Positions 46,216 through 57,228 of a stretch of 64,000 nt of DNA are shown here, in pieces. The DNA is from Arabidopsis thaliana. Taxonomy: Eukaryota > Streptophyta > Magnoliopsida > Brassicales > Brassicaceae. The translations under genes and the position numbers were made by a program. The notes under the pieces are model-generated. The model did not search any database. It saw nothing but the letters and a program-made list of their open reading frames with translations, and was not told where the DNA came from. The stretch is from assembly GCF_000001735.4 (NCBI RefSeq), contig NC_003074.8, positions 12,896,101-12,960,100 of the forward strand, given 5' to 3'. Position 1 is the stretch's first letter. Each line of letters opens with the position of its first letter.

Positions 46216-47170
46216 GGCTTCTAATCAAGCTCTTCAGATGGGCGTACTCCTTCTGCAGGCAAGAGCGAGCCAGATTAATCACCTTTGCCTGCAAGCCAGA
46301 TTAATCAGCGATTCCGGCTTCATCAGCGAGAGTCTCAACCGGCTTAAGCCCACCAGGACTCCGAGGAGTAGGCTCGAGAGCAGGGGCTTTAAGCTCGTCT
46401 TTCAGCTCGATCATTAGGTGAGTGAGATTTGCCTCGGCGTCGGCAAAATCTTACAACCACTTCTCAACCAGGTCTTTCTCGGTCGCCAAAGCTCCGCCAT
46501 CCTCGAGTGATTTGATCAGTTGCCCATTGGCCCGTGCCTGGGACAAGTACATAAACTGATCGTTAGCCTCCTCGGTGACTTTGAGCCTCGCTGCGAAAGC
46601 CTCCGAATCGAGGCTCACAATCCCAAAGTCTTCTCGCCTCGGTAAGCATTCGCTTGCAGCGAACGACTTCGGAATTCAATTTAAGGTTGTGCTCGACCAA
46701 CCTGACATCGTTATCCTTGTTGACAGAGGCTTCTCGTTCAGCTTCCTCCTTCGCAAGATTCGCTTCGGCGGCCTTGGAGATTGCCTCGTTCCTTTCCTGC
46801 TCGGCAACTTCGCCCTAAACTCGGCCTCAGCCAATTTATTGATTGCCGCAAAATTTTATCGCATGGCTGAGTCATAGGGCTGCACCATCTGATTCATCGA
46901 GGCGACGACCTGAAAAGCAAACAAAAATAAAGCTAGTCCGAATTCATTCCGACACACGGACATACAATTTAGGCAAAAGGAAAACAAACAAAATATACAT
47001 AACCTCAGGACGTGAGACGCCGTCTCCGCATATTTCCTCGACTCCAGCAAAGTATCTGGAGGAGGGAGCAGATAACCCGTGCAGGCCCCAAGTAGAGGCT
47101 TATCCGCCTCATCGCTCTCAAAATTTGAAGTTCTTTGTTGGATTCTTTCTTTAAATTCGAACCGTTTCAT
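46216..47170 (-). pseudogene. Antisense coiled-coil ORF in the 3' region of the Tat element
   Basis: On the minus strand, with several frame breaks, the region from about 47170 reads MKRFEFKERIQQRTSNFESD, then ASMNQMVQPYDSAMR (near 46880) and a long helical segment with NEAISKAAEANLAKEEAERE and NKDNDVRLVEHNLKLNSEVV (46650-46800). It continues to AEANLTHLMIELKDELKAP and ends near 46300. This alanine/glutamate-rich coiled coil is antisense to the gag-pol order of the element at 37256. Antisense extra ORFs between pol and the 3' LTR are known in Tat/Grande/Retand relatives. Function unknown; this copy is broken. Confidence 0.55.
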
Positions 47171-47179
47171 TGATTTGAG

Positions 47180-47505
47180 CCAATGTATGTGAACAAGACT
47201 TGTGATCGAAACTTCTCGGTTGTGACCCGATATGATTCATTTCCCGACCAGCGTTTAGGTACGAGCTGGGTACCGGTGTTTAGAGTATAACCGGGTTTTT
47301 GAAGATAAAAGAATTTTGAGCAAAAGTTATTAGACAGATTTTATCTTGTATTTATATAGCGTGCTATCGCCAAGCAGGCGTAAGAGATACTCCGAGCCGT
47401 CGCTCATCGTATTAGCCGAAGCGTTCAAAAATTGTGAATCGAATTATTATTTATGCCGAAGTTAAAACTTACAAAATAATAAATGGGAGTATGCATACAC
47501 GGACC
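47180..47505 (-). promoter_or_regulatory. LTR-like segment with TATA box (minus strand)
   Basis: On the minus strand a purine tract AAAAAAAGGGGGAG (47506-47520) is followed by TGGGTCCGTGTATGC, as at the start of a 3' LTR. About 150 bases later is a TATA box CTATATAAATAC (about 47352-47363). It could be the 3' LTR of the second Tat element, or the promoter of the antisense ORF. I cannot place the LTR end. Confidence 0.45.
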
Positions 47506-50158
47506 CACTCCCCCTTTTTTTAATGGGGGGTTAGCTGAACTCGTCCGAAGATGAGCTGCCTACGTACCCTTTTCAGGGATCAAGCCACCTCGTAGTTCAA
47601 GTTTAGTCACCTCGGATTTAGTTGTAGTATTGCCTTAGGTGCATTGCGTTCCAGGATGTTGGAATAGCTTTGCCGCTTAGGTCAACAAGTTCATATACCC
47701 TGGGTCGTACGACCTTCGAGATCAGGTACGGTCCTTCCCAATTCGCCCCGAGCTTCCCAGCGTTCGGTTCGGCGGTGTTTTGAAAAACTTTTCAGAGAAC
47801 TCGGTCCCCTTCGTGAAATCTTTGCTGTCGGACGTTCGAGTTGTAATACCGATCCGTCTCATTCCGATAATTTTTTATTCGCACCAAGGCTGAATCTCTT
47901 CGTTCATCTATTAGATCGAGTTTGTCGAGTAACCTCCGAGTATTATCTGGTTCGTGCTCGGGAGACAAGCTTCACCGCAGACTCGGTATCGTCATTTCGG
48001 GTGGAATTACACATTCTGTTCCGTAGACTAAGGTGAATGAGGTTTCTCCCGTGGCTCGACGAGGAGTCGTCCAATGCGACCATAGAACACCTTCGAGTTC
48101 GTCGGACCACAAGCCCTTTTTAGCATCGAGCCGTTTCTTCAAACCTTCGAGGATTGTTTTGTTTGCGGCCTCAGCTTGGCCGTTTCCTTGGGGATATCGT
48201 GGTGTTGATTTGCTAAGTCGAATTCCCCACTTATCGCAGAAGCCTTGGAAGCGGCTTGATATGAACTGTGAGCCGTTATCTGTAACAATATCGTAAGGTA
48301 TCCCGTGGCGACATAAGATATATTTCCACACGAAACTCTCGACTTGAGCGTCCTTGATGCTGGCATAAGATTCAGCCTCTATCCACTTAGATAAATAATC
48401 GGTTAAGATGAAAACTAACTTTTTCTGCTTCGAGGCATGCATAGGTCCGATTATGTCCATCGACCAACGCATGAATGGATATGGCGAGGCGATTGATGAT
48501 AAGAGCTCGGCCGGTTGATGGATCGTTGGCGCGTGCCTTTGACATTTTTCGAATCGCTTGGAGAATTTTTCACAATCTTTAATCATCGTTGGCCAGAAGA
48601 ACCCGAGCTGGGTATTCTCCATTGAATTGATTTGCGATGAGCTGAGAGTCACAAAAAGCTCGGATTTTCGCGATTTTTAGCCCTCGAGTTAGATTAAGTC
48701 CGATCACGAGCGCTTCGTACTCGCCCACGTTGTTGGTAGCCTCAAAGTTCAATCTGAATGATTTTTCGAGAACTTCTCCCGTTGGCGAAGTGAGATGGAT
48801 GCCCACGCCCGAGCCTTGCTTTGATGACGAGCCGTCTACATGCATTAGCCAAGTTGTATCGAGCGGGTTCTCCCGGGTCTCCTTTGTGGGTAGTTCGACG
48901 ATAAAATCGGCTAGGACCTGTGATTTTGCACATGTTTTGTTCCTATACTCGATGTCATGTTCGTTGAGCTCGATTGCCCATTTAGCCAAGCATCCCGATT
49001 GGCTTGGACTATGTAGGACAGCGCGGAGCGGCATGGATCCCATTAATACGATGGAGTGGGATTGAAAATAGGGTCACTGTTTCCGAGCCGACATTACGAC
49101 TGCTAAAGCTAGTTTTTCCATTTGCGGGTAGCAAGATTCTGCGCCCTTGAACGTCTGCGAGACGTAAAAAAATTGGTTTTTGTTCGCCTCTGTCTTCTCG
49201 AACTAACACTCCGCTGACTGCAGTGTCCTACACGGCAACATACAAGTAGAGTGGTTCCGCGACTACAGGTTTTGCGAGGATTGGTGGGGTCGCCAGATAC
49301 CTCTTGAGTTCCTGAAAAGCCTCTTCGCATCGGGTTGTCCATTCGAATTTCATGTTTTCCCGGAGCACATCGTAAAAAGCCAAGCATTTGTCGGTGGATC
49401 GGGAGATGAATCGGTTAAGGGCTGCAACTCTTCCAGTTAGGCGCTGTACTTCTCGCTTGTCTTGAGGCGATATCATTCCTAATAATGCCTCAATTTGCTA
49501 CAGATTTCCCTCGATGTCGCGATGTGTGACTAGATATCCGAGGAATTCACCGGATCTTACCCCGAAGCGGCACTTGGCTGGGTTAAGTTTGACGTTGTTG
49601 AGGTTGAGCTGCTGGAAACATTCGCGCAAATGGGATATGTGTTCTTCCTCTTCCATGGATTTAACCAGCATATCGTCGATGTATACTTCCATTGTCCTCC
49701 CGATATGTAGTGCAAAGATTTTATTGACGAAGCGTTGATAAGTTGCCCCGACGTTCTTAAGCCCGAACGGCATCACTCGGTAGCAAAACATTCCTTGTTC
49801 TGTGTAAAAAGTGGTTTTCTCTTGGTCTTCGGGGTTCATCATGATTTGGTTGTAGCCAGCGAAAACGTCCATGAATGATAGCAATTTGTTTCCAGAGGTT
49901 GATTCCTCGAGGCGATCGATATGCGGTAATGGGAAACTGTCCTTTGGGCAGGCTTTGTTGAGGTCAGTGAAGTCTACGCAGACTCTCCATTTGCCATTTT
50001 TCTTCATTACCACGACTGGATTTGCGCGCCAATTGGGGTAGTTTGCCTCGGTGATGGAATTGATCCTTAACAGTTTCTCTACCTCGGCTTTCACAGCTTC
50101 CGCTCGCTCCCGACCCCATTTTCTCCTCTTTAGTTTAACGAGTTTAAACGTTGGGTCG
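47506..50158 (-). mobile_element. Second Tat-lineage gypsy element, 5'-truncated, minus strand
   Basis: Same family as the element at 37256, opposite strand, tail to tail with it. RT, both RNase H domains and integrase are present. The gag and protease end is cut at 50158 where the non-coding LTR element begins (or was pasted). The 3' untranslated region (47521-47620) and purine tract remain. Confidence 0.85.
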
Positions 50159-50187
50159 TGCGGGTACCAACGAGCGGGTACCAACAA
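47620..50187 (-). pseudogene. Tat-lineage Pol (RT-RH-aRH-INT), less decayed copy
   Basis: RT (50187-49498): NGKWRVCVDFTDLNKACPKD, MPFGLKNVGATYQRFVNKIF, catalytic VYIDDMLVKSMEEEE, GEFLGYLVTHRDIEGN. RNase H (about 49476-49050): STDKCLAFYDVLRE and VSGVLVREDRGEQK-like residues across frame breaks. Second RNase H (49043-48579): [47 protein letters not shown]. Integrase (48652-47972): [15 protein letters not shown], then the complete catalytic triad in [20 protein letters not shown] and [13 protein letters not shown]. The C-terminal GPYLI segment is at 47620-47790. Stops or shifts near 49497, 49200 and 48600 inactivate it, but integrase and RT each retain a long open frame. Confidence 0.87.
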
Positions 50188-50739
50188 ACGGTTGCACCAT
50201 CCAGACGGTCCTTACACCTTTTGGTCGAGACACCTCTTCATTCGTGAGCTACCACAGTCCACCAGCTCGAGTGTCAGCTGACTGGACCACCCCGCTGGGT
50301 CAGTACTCGATCAGCTCACCTAGTTCAGTCAAGCTATCGGTCAGCTCACCTAGCTGAGCTAGCTAGTCTTCCAGCTGGTTTAGCTCACCTAGCTTAGCTA
50401 GCTAGTTCATCCAGATTGTCCAGCTCACGTAGCTGGTTTAGCTTGAACTTTCTCGTTATTCCGACTAAGTATTTTGGTCCGTTCCTCTACCATGATCTAG
50501 TTTTCCCCTAAAACAAACCGGCCTCTTTATGAACGCGGGATGCAGGCGTTAGAAGTTTACCCCCTTAAACTGAATTCGTCCTCGAATTCGGCGAGTGATC
50601 TTGGTTACTCCCTAACTTGGGACACGGGCGTTACAAGTCTACCCCCCTTAAACTGAATTCGTCCTCGAATTCAGCGGGTGTAAGATCTTCTTTACTCCTT
50701 AATGTTTTCCCATCTTTAGCCTCTCCGAGACTTTAGATA

Positions 50740-51020
50740 TCATATTTGATCAAATCTCTATTTCCGAGTTTGATCAAGTTTCCCGATCTTTGTCTCTTAC
50801 GACACTCGATCAAATTCCTGATCCTGGTCCTTTCCCGGACTCGATTGATATTTTCTGATCTTTGTCTCTTCCGACATTCGATCAAATTTCTGATCCTAGT
50901 CCTTTCCCGGAATCGATCATATTCTCGACATAAGTCTCTTTCCGACTTTGTCAATATTTCCGACCTTGGTCCCCACCGGACTCGGTCAATATTCCCGATA
51001 TAGGTCTGTTTTCGACCTTG
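50740..51020. repeat. GATCAAATT/CCTGATC-type tandem repeat in the internal region
   Basis: A unit of about 55-60 bases (GTCTCTTCCGACACTCGATCAAATTCCTGATCCTGGTCCTTTCCCGGACTCGAT in pattern) occurs four to five times with variation. It is palindrome-rich because of GATC and CCGGA words. Non-coding. Confidence 0.75.
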
Positions 51021-52494
51021 TTGTTTTTTCCTTGATCTTGGTCAATCTCCAATAAGATCAAAACTCTAGAAATAGTCAAAACCCGACTAAGTCTGTACCC
51101 GATCTTAGTCAAGTTCTGACTAGATCCAAATTCCATTGATATCGGTCCATCTCCGAATATATCTACCCACTTTCCCGTTATGTTAAAAGTTTTGAATACA
51201 AAGATAATATCTTGGTTCTTGATCGTGAGTTGGGTAACTATTTTCGTTTCCAAACACATCGATCCCTCAACTTCCTTATCCGCCAAACTCTTACTATGAC
51301 GTTTTCCCGAGCACTTATCCATCCTAGGATCAAGCATGCTCTAATACCAACTTGTGAGACCCCGTCCCGGACGTCTCGGTGTCCGGGAACCTTGGACTCA
51401 CGTTTGCGCCTCTTCATGGCCGAATCTCTTAATTTTTCGCGATTCAACATAGAATTGCCTTTACGAGGCTAAATTCTATAATCACTTTCTTATTACACAG
51501 CGGAAGTCTTTCTAACCTTGGTTTAATTCCAGCCAACCCTTGTATCGGTTCCATCATCTTTGTCCCTTGGACTTAGATCGATCCTTTACTCGGTCAAGAT
51601 ATGCATAATGTTCGCTAACCATTCTAAGCCTAACAATCGCATATTTCTTTATCCTAATTTCACGGTCAATTACCAAATGTCTATCTTAACTAATACGCTA
51701 GATCGTTACATACCTTGGCCAATATGCGGATTTGATTCCTTAGCCCATTTGTCGCCTTACTCCATTCGTTCAACGACTCGTATCCGATCGTGAATTGATG
51801 AACCAATCTCTATTGTTTCTTAGCCATACAACCAACCAACCCCACTAACCTAAGTCCAACGATAGAGATTGGGGATCGTACGATTCCCTTGGATCACGAT
51901 GACCGAATCAAGCTCTTGGCTCATTGGTCCATCCGTCCTCCAAACGTACGCCCCTTCGGTTTCATGGTGCTCGATTGAGCCCTCGACTTATCGAACCATC
52001 CATATTTCCGATCCGGTCGTTTAACACTACGACCGCCCACAGTTTACTAACCACATACCCGTCCGGTCCATGGTGGTCTGTAAATCTTTCGGCTTATCGA
52101 TCCATCCATACGATCCGAATGATTTCATTATCACACCCAAGGGTCTATGGTTTCATCCATCGGTTAATCATAGGCTAGCCCATGAAATCCTTCTTCTGTC
52201 AGTCTTAGGTTTGCTCGCGTGTCCAACATCCGTTTTGTCCATCGAATCTCACCGTAGACTTTCACGTTGGTTATCCGTCGAGTCACCCTTTGGTCTTACC
52301 GATCTCCGATCGGTTTTACCATGGCAGAGGAGATCGATACATGAAGGTAGCCGCGATATTGATCCTATGTGGTGAATCACGTTCCTTACCCATTCTTGGT
52401 GCTTTCTCCCTTTACCGGTAAGATTGCATCCATGGGCGACCTTTGGGTATGTTTGGATGCACTTACCCTTGTGCTTCCTCGAACACTTTTCTCG

Positions 52495-52690
52495 ATCCAT
52501 CCCATCCGATGATGGGTCTGTCTGACCCGTTCCGTCTGATGATCGGCCTGTCCCATCCGATCCGTCCGACGATCAGTCTGTCTGATCCAATCCGTCTGGC
52601 CGATCCGATTAGTCCGATGATCGGTCTGGCCGATCCGATCCGTCTGGCCGATCCGATCCGACGATCGGTCTACCAGATCTGATTTGTCTC
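52495..52690. repeat. CCGATCCGTCTGrich short repeats in the LTR
   Basis: Words CCGATCCGATCCGTCTG, GATGATCGGTCTG and GACGATCGGTCT alternate about ten times. It lies inside the 5' LTR upstream (minus strand: downstream) of the TATA region. Three 33-base copies of a segment with TTCCGAAAGGTCACATCCGT are at 52918-53015. Confidence 0.8.
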
Positions 52691-52884
52691 TAAGACGAAC
52701 GGTCTACCCTCCCATCCTCTACACTCCATCGAACCGTTGGACCGGGAGGTAGCATGCGCATCAGTTCGGTTGAGTTATACTCGCCGAGCCGCACCCCCTC
52801 TCCGACCAACAACTTCGGGATGTGTTGGGATTGTTTTGAGAATGTTTTGTGGTGTATGGATGATGTGTGAGATGCCTTGGGCGT

Positions 52885-52905
52885 CCTCCCTTATATAGGG
52901 GAGAA
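52885..52905 (-). promoter_or_regulatory. TATA box in the 5' LTR
   Basis: CCCCTATATAAGGGAGG on the minus strand at about 52888-52904, about 450 bases into the 5' LTR. It is the expected place for the U3 promoter of this minus-strand element. Confidence 0.6.
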
Positions 52906-53884
52906 TGGATGCTTCCCGAAGCATCACATTCGTTCCTTGCACCCTTCCGAAAGGTCACATCCGTTTCTTGCATCCTTCCGAAAGGTCACATCCGTTCCTT
53001 GCATCCTTTGGGCGATGCAACCGTTTGTTGGTACCCGCTCGACCTTACACCTTTTGGCCGAGACACCTCTTCATCCGTGAGCTACCACAGTCCACCAGCT
53101 CGAGTGTCAGATGACCAGACCACCCAGCTGGGTCAGTACTCGATCAGCTCACCTAGCTCACCTAGCTAGTCTTCCAGCTGGCTGGTTTAGCTCACCTAGC
53201 TTAGCTAGCTAGTTCATCCAGCTTGTCCAGCTCACCTAGCTGGTTCACTTGAACTTTCTTGTTCTTCCGACTAAGTATTTTGGTCCGTTCCTCGACCATG
53301 ATCTAGTTTTCCCATAGTGGGATGACCATAGCGGGGAGACGAACATTAGGAAATGCCGGAACTAGGATGTTTTACGTTGCTTCTGCAAAATTACTTGTTA
53401 TTATGTAAATTTTAACGAGGATCCGATATAAAGATATATTTTTGGGTAACTCTTTGCCAAGTATAAGCTATATACTATGCATAAAATGTTTTCTTAAAGC
53501 CAGCCGAGTGTTTAATGATATAAGACCTAGTATGGGTCGCTCAACACTAGAATATCCAAGGGTTGGCAAGCCTAAGTGGTGTTCCTAGTGGGAGGAGGGT
53601 CAATCACAATTTGGTTAAGGAACCAGATTCATCTGGAACCTCTACTAAGTTGTGATCGATCATCTTCACTGTAGCGTAACTGGGTCGCCCGTGGCTTGTC
53701 CGGCCATAGGGCGATTCGGGGGCGTTACAATTTTTGGTATCAGAGCATGGTTATGCGATGCTCGTGGACACTTGGGTTTTCAATGATTTTATCGAGTAAA
53801 TTTGAGTCGCAGAATGCAACATTAGATTCCTGTTGTTCGTCTTTTAGATGACTAAGTGGGGGATAGTTTTACCTTGTTTTGCAG

Positions 53885-55332
53885 ATGTCGTCTAGCAAAA
53901 GAAGCAGCACAGTCAGTTTGTTGCACAGTCTTAATGTGCCCAACCCGAAAACTTCGCTCCGCCGAGCAGTACAGACGATGATAGTTTGTCCATGGGCATG
54001 AATGATCAGATTATGGCCGAAGATAGTGAATCTACTGAGTCCACTATGTCAATTGAATCCGATCCGTCCGAATGTCCAGAGAATGCTGATGATCATGATG
54101 ACCTGTTATCTAGTGAAGAAGCGAACCATGTTGAGTGGATGATCACTGAGGATGGCGAGTTATTCGCGGTACCAACTGAGAATGCGACCGAAGAACAAGC
54201 GAACGAAATTCTTAACAACATGCTATCAATGTTCTATGTGCCATCGACGGATGAGGAGGGAAGTTTGGGTGTTCTGAATCTGGGGACAATTGGCGAACAT
54301 GGGTTAGAATTGGAAGAAGCAAATGGAGACTTGTTCGATGTGCCAGTGATCCAGGTGGATGGTGCGTTCGGAGAAATGAATGAGTATGGAGCCAACAATG
54401 AGTACGAAATGCTAATGCTTACGGGTATTGACGAGGAAAATGAGAATGGAGCCATAGAGAATGAGATAGAGAATGAGTTAGAACACGCGATTGATCAGTT
54501 AATTGCCAAGTGTGCTCAAGACTATGTCCCGAATGGGTAAGAAGAAGGAGAAAATGGGAACGATGGGGGTGATTCCTCGTCGGACTCATTTGAATCCTTA
54601 ACGCCAGAACCTAAGAGTCCGAGTGTGATCAACATCTCCTCGGACAGTTCGCAAGCTATCTTGATGATAACGAATCCTAGCGAGGTGGATTCATGCTGGG
54701 AGAATGAAATGTTTAAAGGTAATGAACCGAGTGATGATGAAGGAAATGGGAGGTGGGATCCGATGCTACTTGAACAGTAACTGAATCACGAGTCTTTGAT
54801 GAATCGTCTAAGACTTGATGAAAAGAGGTCGAAAGGAAAGATGATTGATAAGGCGGGAGAAGATGAGAGGCAGAAGGGAAAGAGAGCAGCAGAATTAGAA
54901 ATGGAATTGGAGAAGGCTAAGGACCAGCGAATCATTGGAGTAAACCCGCATTCACTTGGGATCGGATATGGGATTAACTCCAAGGTTAAGCCCAGAATAC
55001 GGGCAACAGCGAGAAAGTCAGTTGGGAGGAAGTTGGCCACTCCGGCTAAGCGCCCGTGTGATATATGCGGCCATACAGATCATCTGACCGAAGACTGCTT
55101 GTATTCATCACCGACTATGCCATATATGGATAATTATACCAAGTGCTATTGTTGCAGAGGATTGGGGCATGTGTCCATGTACTGCCCGTATGTTGCGCCA
55201 AATGCGGGCGAAAGATCTTTGAGAGGAGTTGGGCCATTAATGACTGCGGGGGCAGAGGAGAAGTGTTTGAATGAAGGGATGCCCTCGTTTTTGTGGGTAA
55301 GGTGTGAGTGTCCCAAGTGTAGGAACCCTTGA
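53885..55332 (+). pseudogene. Acidic Gag-like protein with two CCHC zinc knuckles
   Basis: A likely start at 53885 (MSSSKRSSTVSLLHSLNVPN) shifts frame near 53940 into DDDSLSMGMNDQIMAEDSES. A very acidic region of about 180 residues follows to a stop at 54540, and continues after it through EEGENGNDGGDSSSDSFES to a second stop at 54778. The last part (54796-55332) has a basic/helical segment (MIDKAGEDERQKGKRAAELE) and two knuckles: CDICGHTDHLTEDC (about 55057) and CYCCRGLGHVSMYC (about 55144), both C-X2-C-X4-H-X4-C. The end is CECPKCRNP. The knuckles argue for RNA binding as in Gag. The acidic N-terminus is not the normal retrotransposon gag domain, and I do not recognise it. Confidence 0.65.
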
Positions 55333-55817
55333 CCGATGGTCCGTAAGATCATCTAGGAAAATATAGTTAACTTTTCGGCTAAGTATAGAATCGGCTGAGT
55401 CATAGCGAAATTTTGTGTGTAAATATACTAAGGCTTAGGACTTGTTAAATAGTGTATAAGACTAAGACTAAAATCCGGTACTTATAACTTGTATGAACCT
55501 TTTGAATGTATGATAAGTTAAGTATTTTCTTGCTTGTGTGTGGCCGACCATTATATGAGTGAGAAATCACTTGAATAAGAATCAGATGAGTTTAAAAACC
55601 CATCGAAAGAGCCTCAACAACATCCGGTCAAATGAAGAATCGGAGGAAAGAAATTAAACTTAGTTGGGCTCGAGATCTAGATTGAGCATACTTCAGGGAA
55701 ACAGGCAAACTAAAGAAAGTTCGGTTCGAGGAGCAGGCAATTGTATAATTACGACAAGGAAGTTGGGAATGGCCAAAGGTTAGAATTCGAGGGCGAATTC
55801 TATTAAGGAGGGGAGAA

Positions 55818-57228
55818 TGTAGTGACCCGCATAAGGACATCGGGCACGGCCAAAGGACCGAATGAGAAAATTTTGCCCGATTGCAAAGCCAATTGACCAC
55901 GTGTGTCCAAACGGTGCTAAAACATCAAAGGGCAAGAACGGGCAAGTATGGGCAAGAATGGGCACAAATGGGCAAAGATGGGCGTGTCGTGGCGAAGTTT
56001 GCCCCGCCGGCCGCGGAACCGACATGAGTAGGACACCTCACTCGCGGTGCCTTGCGGCTCAAGTTACCAACCTTGGAGCCGAAGTCAGCTGAGTCTTGGA
56101 GCCGAAGTTGGAGTGACACCTGTCGCCATCTGTCACCACGCCATCGTCCGAAGACACCTGTCGCCTGTGGGTGCGGCAGCTTTCCGGACATGTGGCAGCG
56201 GGCGGTGCAGTCTGGCCGACCTTGGGCGGGTTCTAAATAGAGCTTTCTCCGCCCAAATTCATTTCTAAAGGCGAGAGAGAGACTGTAAGGCTGTCCGATC
56301 GTTGACTCGTCCGAAACCGAGAAAAGCTTTCCCGAATTTAGTAAAATTTGCCCTTGGTCGAGGAAACTCTGTCCGAGACTTGAGAATCATCGCATGTGGT
56401 CGAGAAAACTTGACCATGAGTAAGGAATCGTCGACCGTGCTCGAGAAGTTATGCCCGAAACCCAAAAAACTTTCCGAGCTATCGAATCCGTGAGTTGTGG
56501 TCGAATTGTGTGTTTGTTTGCATGTTTTCTAGAGCTAGTCTTTAGATTATATGCATGCTTACTCACTTAGACCTAACTAATCGGAATTCGGTTTAAGTTA
56601 GAACTTGAATCTTAAAGTGAATATGGGCATTTGACGAACTTGATAATATTATCACTAAAGAATGAACGGACTGGTGCATAACTAGGTTAAAGGAATATGT
56701 ACTTAACTAAGTTTACTTGATGAATTGAGATATGATTCGAGGGCTTACTTACCTTGTTAGATGGTTATACTTATATGAGATATGCTATGAGGTTGTGAGT
56801 AAATCCTTGATATATTATGCATATATATTACGTGATTTGGTGCTTGATTGTCTATACTTGTTTTGGGGCATGGTAAACTACTTATATATAGTACTGCATG
56901 AGGTTATTGTGTCTAAGTGGTATTCAGGGTTTACCCGATACCATCATGCTTAGAGTAAGATGCTGCCTCCCTTTTTGTGTTGTGATTGTGTCAGTAAGTC
57001 TTGATCCTGAGTGGTCACTTACATGATGGCACAAGACTCGGAGCGTATGCCGAGTAATTCATGACGATGCATTAAAGTGATGTTCCGGTTATAAGCCTTT
57101 GTGGCTATAGCTTGGGTGTTCACAGTTGTGTACGTACGTGTGATGTGGGTGTGCATGTACGTGTGTGTGGTAGCATACGTGTGGAGAACATGTATACACG
57201 TATGCAGGAGTTTGTGCTGATGTTGTGG
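55818..57228 (+). repeat. 3' LTR (truncated) of the gag-only element
   Basis: Starts TGTAGTGACCCG after the purine tract. At 55930-55985 a roughly 10-base unit GGGCAAGAATG repeats six times. A possible TATA (TTCTAAATAGA) is near 56232. AT-rich U5-like sequence follows. The right end is lost at the CACTA junction. Confidence 0.65.

Larger units (their letters stand above)
50158..53340 (-). mobile_element. Non-coding LTR element (LARD type), minus strand, 3'-truncated
   Basis: A direct repeat, 50158-50510 and 53020-53315, marks the 5' portions of two LTRs read on the minus strand. The 5' LTR runs from about 53340 down to 51354 (ending GGACGGGGTCTCACA) and is followed by a primer-like site TTGGTATTAGAGC (51340-51353). 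The internal region is about 720 bp. It ends in purine tracts (AAGGGGGG near 50645 and TAAGGGGG near 50565) before TGTAACGCCCG or TCTAACGCCTG. The 3' LTR is cut at 50158. No gene: the short ORFs are repeats. Confidence 0.7.
53340..57228 (+). mobile_element. LTR element with a gag-only internal region
   Basis: The end of a 5' LTR (…GGCGTTACA to 53729) is followed by the primer site TGGTATCAGAGC (53735-53746), tRNA-Met type. The internal region holds one gag-like gene and ends in the purine tract AAGGAGGGGAGAA (55805-55817). The 3' LTR starts TGTAGTGACCCG at 55818 and is cut at 57228 by CACTA sequence. Only the last ~390 bases of the 5' LTR and the first ~1.4 kb of the 3' LTR remain, and they do not overlap, so the full LTR was at least 1.8 kb. 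No pol. Confidence 0.75.

Noticed and set aside
52070..53169. Several 70-100 codon frames in the non-coding LTR element
   Set aside because: They follow the tandem repeats (DPIRLADPI, SERSHPFLA) in more than one frame and lack any domain.
55862..56268. Overlapping short ORFs in a GC-rich block of the 3' LTR
   Set aside because: Produced by the GGGCAAGAATG repeats and GC-rich LTR sequence in several frames; no conserved reading.
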